Assembly (NCBI GenBank): GCA_030035585.1
Contig: CM057474.1
Location: forward strand, 3,466,501-3,530,500
DNA length: 64,000 bases
DNA from: Dugong dugon
Lineage: Eukaryota; Chordata; Mammalia; Sirenia; Dugongidae
Direction of reading: 5' to 3'
Shown here in pieces: positions 58,164 to 64,000 of the stretch (positions within the stretch are counted from its first letter, which is position 1; each line of letters opens with the position of its first letter). Below the pieces are notes generated by a model. The model had not been told where the DNA came from. It worked only from the letters and a program-made list of their open reading frames with translations, and ran no database searches. The position numbers were made by a program, and so were the translations under genes.

Positions 58164-58468
58164 CAAGCAGTCCCCGGGTCACAAATGTCCAACTTATGGA
58201 CAACTCATACTTCCTCTCAAATTTATGTAAATTTGCCCTAACTTGGAAATGATTGAACCAACCCCTACTCGCAACAAATTCTTTATCACAATCACCTTCA
58301 CTTGCCGCACACGCAGCTTTACAGCTGAAAATGCTTCGAGCCTTTTCTTGCACTGAAGTAAGGCTACATAAGAACCTCACGCACCTGTTCTGACTTATCT
58401 ACAAATTCGATTTAACAGCTTAAAGACACAGTTCAGAACAGACGTCGTTCATAACCTGGGGGCTGCCT
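58164..58468 (-). mobile_element. Tigger/pogo-like short DNA element with a transposase scrap
   Basis: The left end CAAGCAGTCCCCGGGTCACA and the right end, read in reverse, AGGCAGCCCCCAGGTTATGA form imperfect terminal inverted repeats. TA lies outside both ends (58162-58163 and 58469-58470), the target of Tc1/mariner-pogo elements. On the minus strand 58380-58200 encodes 'SVQEKARSIF' and 'FVASRGWFNHFQVRANLHKF', like the CENP-B/Tigger helix-turn-helix domain ('F-AS-GW--RF--R--L'). The catalytic core is absent. It is a deletion derivative that keeps part of the DNA-binding region. The orientation follows the scrap. Confidence 0.72.
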
Positions 58469-58474
58469 TATTAA

Positions 58475-59620
58475 AGTTGGATGTTTGTAATCATGAGAGT
58501 ATTCATTGCCATCTCTTTATAGCATATTTCACGTGTAGAGGATGAACTTATTATTAAATTACATTCTTCTCACTCATTGACTCAGCTTTAAAGTATTCAA
58601 GGTCTACATGAGAATTAGTTTCATTTGTCCACAGTCACCCTGAAAAAGACATGGCACCATCACAGGTGTGATGAAAGAAGACAATCAGATGAATCAGTAT
58701 AAAGCCATCTGTTCAACCTGGAAAACCAGAGGCAACCTGGGCTGGAGTCAACAGCTTCTTCTTGAATGTTGGAGATTGAGGGTACTCAATAATTAACACC
58801 TTTTTATCCTTTTATTCCAAATAAATAAAGACATAAGATAGAAGAGTAAGGTAGATGGTTGCCACAGCATAGTGTTTGTTACCGATAAAGCTGTTATTGG
58901 AGGATGTGACTTACCATCCCCAGGACCAAGCTGGCATCCTAGCACAGCATTGCAGAATTACGCCCTCCCCTCTCTGTGGCAGCTGGTGATGGAATGAGGC
59001 ACGTCTTCCCCTTAGAGAGCCACCTCTGTAATACAAATCACAGTGAAGCTCAGAGCAGAGCACTCACTTCCTGCTGGCAGCTAGCAAGGCACCCAAGGGG
59101 AGGAGAAGGTCTTGCTGAACCTGCCCTGTTTGTCCTCCCAGCCTTACTCTTCAGATTACTCACTCTCCTTCCCTTGGTGCAAATGAGTGAGGAAAAGGAG
59201 AGTCCAGACATTTTATGCTAGTGGAACCCCTTTTGCATGGAAAGAAAAGTCAGACATGGGAAAAAGCGCTTTCTGCCCCCTCACTGTTCACAACTGAAAA
59301 AACGCATTTATTTGCTTGTACACAGGTAGCTGCCTTTTACAGGGATTTGAGTTTTGAGATAGCAGACAATCTGCTCATCCCCTGGCCACCTCCACAAAAC
59401 ACATCACACACACGCATGGGGAAGGCGTTTCTGGAGACTGTGAGCTAGAAGAGAATCGAATGGTACAGTTTCGTTTGGGGTCTAGGCTTTAAAGTCTTAA
59501 CCAATTTACAGTGCATTTTGGAATATAACCAAGCCTAAGTTATGTTGAAAATCTTGAAGGAAATTGGCCCATGATTCCAAATACACATTTAAATTCTGAC
59601 AGTATTAGCACAATGAGAAG
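58475..59620. other. Unclassified non-coding sequence
   Basis: No gene or repeat recognised. Open frames at 58976-59221 and 59215-59448 lack family resemblance. Confidence 0.4.
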
Positions 59621-59624
59621 TGCA

Positions 59625-59728
59625 TAAGTAATTCCAGGCATTTTCACCCAGAATATGTGGCTCCAGAATCTGTCCTCTTGGCCATTCTTTTCTGCTGCTT
59701 CTCTAATAAATAAATGTAATCTATTATT
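59625..59728 (-). repeat. Left arm of a local inverted duplication (about 100 bp)
   Basis: The reverse complement matches 61099-61199 at about nine bases in ten by eye: 'atagattacatttatttatt', 'agagaagcagcag', 'ggccaagag', 'ctggagccacat', 'ctgggtgaaaatgcct' and 'gaattactta'. The part from 'ggccaagag' is MIR-derived; the rest is not. Confidence 0.75.
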
Positions 59729-59740
59729 ATTATTATTATT
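59718..59740. repeat. ATT microsatellite
   Basis: About six ATT units between the duplication arm and the inverted-repeat element. Confidence 0.85.
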
Positions 59741-59924
59741 TGAAACCTGCAAGAGCCAAAACTCAACGCGACTGCCTTGTTTTTCTGGGTGTCGCGAGTT
59801 TTCCACCTTTGACAGGGTGCAGTCTTACTACTTCTTTATCACTTACTTTAGTGGAAAATATTGGCGTTTTCCATCTCTGACAGGTCTGTGCCTTGCACAG
59901 GTTCTGACTTTTGCAGGTTTTACT
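59738..59924 (-). mobile_element. Copy B of an unnamed inverted-repeat DNA element (187 bp)
   Basis: The left end AAACCTGCAAGAGCCAAAAC and the right end in reverse, AAACCTGCAAAAGTCAGAAC, match at 17 of 20 positions, so the element has terminal inverted repeats. Its left half is the same family as 14206-14298. An internal direct repeat of about 19 bases ('ttttccacctttgacagg' and 'ttttccatctctgacagg') lies at about 59798 and 59866. It carries no open frame. The CAG-like outer ends suggest a non-autonomous hAT-type element, but that is inference. Confidence 0.6.
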
Positions 59925-59994
59925 GTCTGTATTTTTTTCTGCTGACATCCCTATATTCTTTCTTTTTAATAATGTATCGATTCAAAGCATCTGT

Positions 59995-60165
59995 TGAATC
60001 CTCTTAATAACATTTATGATCCAGATCTTATCGGCAAAGTGTTATCAAACCAATTTTACAAATGAGAAAACTAAAGTTCAGATAGATAGAGTCATTTATT
60101 TAAAGTAACTAACGGAAAATTGTTTTTGAACCCAGATGTGACCAACTCACACAAGTCCCTCTGTT
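59995..60165 (-). mobile_element. MIR SINE, antisense
   Basis: 'tcctcttaataacatttatg', 'caattttacaaatgagaaaa', 'ctaaagttcagatagataga' and 'tttgaacccagatgtgacc' follow antisense MIR. Confidence 0.75.
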
Positions 60166-60169
60166 TTGG

Positions 60170-60540
60170 TTGTTCGTAGGTGTTTGTCTATTATCCCAGG
60201 TAGAAACTCCGTGGAACTGGGATCATGGCTTCTATTTATCCAGTTTCCTATCCTCCACTGTATAGAATGCAATGCTCTGCACTGAGTAAACCAAAACCAA
60301 GTCAGTTGCTGTGGAGTGAATTCTGACTCATGATGACCCCGTCATGTGTGTCCACAGGCTTATCGCGGCTGTGATGTTTGTGGAGGCAGATGGTCAGGCC
60401 GTTCTTCTGAGGCACCTCTGGGTAAGTTTAAATCACCAACCTTTCAGTAGCCGAGTGCTTAACCATTTCTTCCACCCTGTACCTCTGGACTTAGCAGACA
60501 TCCAATAACTATGTGTAAAGTCTAACTAAATAGACAATCT
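60170..60540 (+). mobile_element. L2-like 3' tail, split by an AfroSINE
   Basis: 'gtgtttgtctattatcccag', 'ggaactgggatcatggcttc' and 'gcaatgctctgcactgagta' precede the SINE; 'ttagcagacatccaataact' follows it. Confidence 0.6.
60289..60478 (-). mobile_element. AfroSINE, third type, antisense, nested
   Basis: 'agtcagttgctgtggagtga', 'ggccgttcttctgaggcacc' and 'accaacctttcagtagccga' read antisense. Confidence 0.87.
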
Positions 60541-60559
60541 ATTGTGGAATTCTATGTAT

Positions 60560-60680
60560 GGGATCAGCCTAGAGAGTCCTAGCCTGAGTCTACTATTGTA
60601 TAATTTAGGAAATTAAAGCCCACAGAAGACCTTCAAATTTATATAGCTAGAGACTGTCAAAATCCAAACAAAACTGTGAC
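60560..60680 (-). mobile_element. Possible MIR fragment, antisense
   Basis: 'aggaaattaaagcccacaga' followed by 'atatagctagagactgtcaa' weakly follows antisense MIR. Confidence 0.35.
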
Positions 60681-60888
60681 TCGTCATACGTGGCCTTCCA
60701 GCCCCTCCTGCTACCATTTCCCCTTCACCCTGGGGATCCTGCAAGGGGCTTGGTGTGGATTAAAGTGACTTGGCAACAGAAAGAATCAGCTGCTGCTTCC
60801 CCCGGGACACAAGACCTAGGGAACAGAGGTCACAGCTGTGTCACAGAGTCGGAAACACAGGAAAGAGAACAGCAACAATAATGGATTA

Positions 60889-61097
60889 ACTCACCCACCC
60901 GCTGCCCTTGAGTCCATCCCGACTCACAGTGACACCAGGCCAGAGGAGAGCTGCCCCCATCGAGTTGGCAAGGCTGTAGCCTTTATGGAAGCAGACTGCC
61001 ACATCTTTCTCCCATGGAGAGGCTAGCTGCTGGGTTTTGAACCACCAGCCTTTTGGTTAGCATGTGAGTGCTTAGCCACTGTGCCACCAGGGCTCTT
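60889..61097 (-). mobile_element. AfroSINE, long type, antisense
   Basis: 'ctgcccttgagtccatcccg', the insert 'ggaagcagactgccacatct' and the end 'ctgtgccaccagggctct' are clear. Imperfect duplication: aataatggatta (60877-60888) and gataatagatta (61098-61109), so the inverted-duplication arm on the right was there before the SINE. Confidence 0.93.
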
Positions 61098-61098
61098 G

Positions 61099-61199
61099 AT
61101 AATAGATTACATTTATTTATTAGAGAAGCAGCAGCAAACAGTGGCCAAGAGTACACTCTGGAGCCACATGTCCTGGGTGAAAATGCCTAGAATTACTTA
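61099..61199 (+). repeat. Right arm of a local inverted duplication (about 100 bp)
   Basis: Pairs with 59625-59728 in inverted orientation, 1.4 kb away. Here the MIR-derived part continues past the match into ordinary MIR sequence, so this is likelier to be the source copy. Confidence 0.75.
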
Positions 61200-61560
61200 C
61201 CTGTCTCTTGCTAGCCCTGGTGGCATAATGGTTAAGAGCTACGGCTGCTCACCAAAAGGTTGGCAGTTCAAATCCACCAACTGCTCCTTGGAAACCCTAT
61301 GGGGCAGTTCTAGTCTGTCCTACAGGGGTCGTTGGCAGTTGGAATGGGCTGGACGACAAGGGGTTTGGTTTGGTTTTTGGTCTCACTTAGTTACTAGCTA
61401 TGTGATCTCAAGCAGGTTACTTAACCTGCACGTGCCTCTGTTTCCTCATCTCTAAAATGGGAACGTAGTATCTCATTCTGTTTCTGTGATGACCAAATGA
61501 GTTATATATATAACACACACAGGACAGCATTGGCCACAGTCTGAGAACTATGTGGCGGGG
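61141..61560 (+). mobile_element. MIR SINE, sense, split by an AfroSINE
   Basis: 'gtacactctggagccacatg' to 61209, then after the SINE 'agttactagctatgtgatct', 'tctgtttcctcatctctaaa' and 'gatgaccaaatgagttatat'. MIR order is intact once the SINE is removed. Confidence 0.85.
61211..61379 (+). mobile_element. AfroSINE, short type, nested in MIR
   Basis: 'ctagccctggtggcataatg', 'ctgctcaccaaaaggttggc' and the end 'gacgacaaggggtttggttt' are clear. Short duplication gtctctt (61203-61209) and gtctcac (61380-61386). Confidence 0.94.
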
Positions 61561-61584
61561 GTGGGGGTTATTCTATGAGCAATT

Positions 61585-61800
61585 TCTAGGTTCTAAAGAT
61601 TGTGCCAAATGTTTAAAAACAGCTAGGCTATTTATCATATTTTAAATAAGATGTCATACGATTGTTTACCACATTTTAAGAACAAGGAATCTAGAGACCT
61701 AGAGAGGGTAAACAACTGACTAAGCTTCTAATACCTGTCAGGAGAGGCATGTAAACTGAGGTTATCTTCCCCCAGAGCCTATGCTACTAAACCACTGTGC
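61585..61800 (-). mobile_element. MIR SINE, antisense
   Basis: 'aagattgtgccaaatgttta', 'gacctagagagggtaaacaa' and 'gcctatgctactaaaccact' follow antisense MIR. Confidence 0.65.
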
Positions 61801-61804
61801 GGGC

Positions 61805-63795
61805 AGCTGGATCTCATCATTGACTTTCTCCTACAAAAAGGGAAAATTGCTTTGAGGGTCCCTATTGAAGCAGGTATAGAACTTTCCAGCCAAAGCCACT
61901 TGTTTTCTAACAAAATCTCCTTCAGTTCTGATGTGGCCCCAGGAAGAATGGGCCTGCAGTGGGCTGTATCATCCCCAACCTAATCCAGAGTAGCTCAGAA
62001 ATTGCTCTGGAAGTTTGAAATCACTATAGATGGATCTCAAAAGAGAACTGACCTGAACTCTCTTAGAACTAAACATTCTTGAAATAACCAAGATTAGGCC
62101 AATCTCTGAGGTCTTCTCTTGAAAAGTCAAATCACCCATGTGTCTCCCAACCAAGAGCACACACATAGGAGAGCCTGCATGGAACAGAGTCAGGAACATC
62201 TACCATTTATCCAGGTGTCTTCTGGAAACACGGTCTCATCCAGAGGCAGAAGGGAAGAACTATGAACTTTTCCTCTAACTGCAAAATGGCCACTAAAGTC
62301 ACCTGCTTTCTCTCAGAGAAAGTGCCACAGTAGTGTATAAACTTAAGACTCCAGGAAGCAGCCATTTCTGTCAGTGTTTGTCAGTTAGCGAAAATCCTTC
62401 AGGAAGGTTGGAGAATCGGTCTATCAACACGTGTTGAATACCAAGCTTGTTATATACTCAGAACTGGGTTAAACAAACTTTGAAGTTTCCTACCACGTGG
62501 TAGAGAGAGAATTCAAAGCTCTAAATGGACATGATTGTATGTTGTCAAATAGAATGTTACAGTAATGACTGTCCCCTAACTCCAGTTGCTGTCATTTTCA
62601 GAGATTCTGATAGTAATACAGTACAAGTTTGGTATGTTAGAAAAGCAAGTAATTACCTCTGAAGAGTAACATTAAATCAGATAAAATAAAATAAGATTTC
62701 TCTCTGTTCTCCCATCTGAAATAAATTGTTGGCTGGTATCCCCCATAGTCATTAAAAACTCCTCTGGCTGCAAAATTACTGTTTCAATTCTTATTTGTAA
62801 CATGAGGAAGACTCAGAGATAGTCCAGCTACAACTCAATAGGGATAATTAAATTTTAACCTGCCAGATAAACAATACAGTTATTTTTATAGTCTCGAGAT
62901 TTCTTTTCTTTAGCGTACTTGTTTATGTTTTTGTCAATACTTGAAGTCTATTTCTTTTTGGAAGAGTGTATCCTAAATTAAGTTAGATTCCTGACCTTTC
63001 CAGTCAGTATAAGTAATGATTCATTGACTTCATTTGGCAAGAAGACATTGAGTTTATCTACTAACATAAATATAAGGCTTTCCTATCCTTTCTGTCCCCA
63101 TAGCTGATCAACTTTCCCCCAGCTATAAAGTCAATCCTTCTCCAGGCTCGGGACTTAATTTTGTCTATTGTCAATGGGGGAAAGGCAAGGGAGTGGACAG
63201 GCACTGAAATATCCTTAGCACAGAATTCAGCATCAAGTATACCTTATTAATCCAGTTAGACTTATTAATCAGTTAGACTTCAATTTTTGCTCCTGCGAAT
63301 AGTCCTCACTCTATACTCAGATGCAATAACCATATGACTAGATAAACCTTAAGAATCTGCTCAGTTCCGCAGTTGGAGTAGTATTAGATATTGAATTCCT
63401 CTTGGCATTAGTTCTCTATTTTCCCCACAAACCAGCACCTTCCCTTCCGCCAGACATGTTCACCATGACCACCAATAACAACATCACCACAGACATGGTT
63501 AGAAGTCTTGTGACTGCATGAAATAAACTAGGTAGTTAAGGAGTGGAAGGAAGAGAGGAGATACAAAGAAGTATGAAACATCCTTGCCTCAGGAGCTTAC
63601 TGTTTTACTGAGCTTTTGAGATATGTACACCAACATCTATAATACAAAGCACTTTAGGAGAAGTACCATGTGGATGACACAGACAGTAGGTGGAAGAGCA
63701 GCTCACAGGAGGAAAGACTCCTCCAGCACGGGAACTAGAATGATCAAGGTCAACTTCATGAATGTGGTGAGATGCGAGTTAGGCATTAGAGTATA
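61805..63795. other. Unique non-coding sequence
   Basis: About 2 kb without recognised repeats or genes. The 76-codon open frame at 61969-62199 has no family resemblance. Confidence 0.4.
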
Positions 63796-63797
63796 GC

Positions 63798-64000
63798 TAG
63801 GAGTCCTTGAGTGCTACAAATGGTTAATGTGCTTAGCTGCTGACTGAAAGTTTGGAGGTTCAAGTCCTACCTATAGGCATCTCAGAAGAAAGGCCTGGGA
63901 ATCTACTTCCAAAAAATCAGTCATTGAAAACCCTGTGGAGCACAGTTCTACTCTGACACACTTTGGGTCTCCTTGAGTTGGAGTTGACGAGATAACAACT
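63798..64000 (+). mobile_element. AfroSINE, third type, running to the window edge
   Basis: 'aggagtccttgagtgctaca', 'gcttagctgctgactgaaag', 'gaaaggcctgggaatctact' and 'gagttgacgagataacaact' follow the third type. The tail is cut by the window end. Confidence 0.9.

Overview
This window reads as ordinary, gene-poor DNA from a placental mammal of the superorder Afrotheria, most likely an elephant or another paenungulate. Three things point there. About two dozen copies of the tRNA-derived AfroSINE family are present. RTE-type LINE copies ending in the tail sequence typical of Afrotheria recur. There is also a lineage-specific L1 whose 3' UTR appears in several truncated copies. Mammal-wide old repeats (MIR, L2-like LINEs, HAL1, MLT1, MER20) confirm a placental genome. 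The species itself is inferred, not proved.

I find no functional protein-coding gene, tRNA, rRNA or CRISPR array. The only recognisable host-gene sequence is a decayed processed pseudogene of ribosomal protein S17 at about 30.2-30.65 kb on the minus strand. An unidentified 102-codon open frame lies at 51.03-51.34 kb, also minus.

Layout. 0-5 kb: mostly unclassified sequence with a MIR, an RTE-tailed SINE and an old antisense L1 piece. 5-13.1 kb: a nearly full-length, dead L1 with target-site duplications; its ORF2 is split by a solitary MaLR LTR. 13.2-18 kb: an AfroSINE, an MLT1 LTR, a short RTE tail, one copy of an unnamed terminal-inverted-repeat element and a 5'-truncated antisense RTE, itself interrupted by an L1 3' end. 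18-23 kb: a HAL1 remnant, four AfroSINEs in about 1.1 kb, a polypurine tract and a very short L1. 23-30 kb: L2-like, MER20 and MIR fragments, a long unique block and another L1 3' end. 30-42 kb: the RPS17 pseudogene, a long CA microsatellite, a G-rich stretch with two G-quadruplex motifs, several L2-like 3' ends and AfroSINEs, and a long unique block. 43-49.4 kb: a three-level nest (MIR, AfroSINE, L1), a truncated RTE and an internally deleted L1. 50-58 kb: AfroSINEs, an L2-like LINE split by two LTRs, and antisense L1 pieces. 58-64 kb: a Tigger/pogo-like short DNA element, a second copy of the unnamed inverted-repeat element, a local inverted duplication of about 100 bp, and nested MIR, L2 and AfroSINE copies.

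Nothing here works together as a pathway. The content is a layered record of insertions whose order can be read from nesting: MIR and L2 are oldest; HAL1, MER20 and MLT1 are old; MaLR LTRs, RTE, L1 and AfroSINE are youngest. I saw no sign of a previously undescribed system. The observations most worth a second look are the unnamed inverted-repeat family, the local inverted duplication, the unidentified open frame and the clean nested insertions. Repeat-family names come from recognising sequence by eye; no database search was run.
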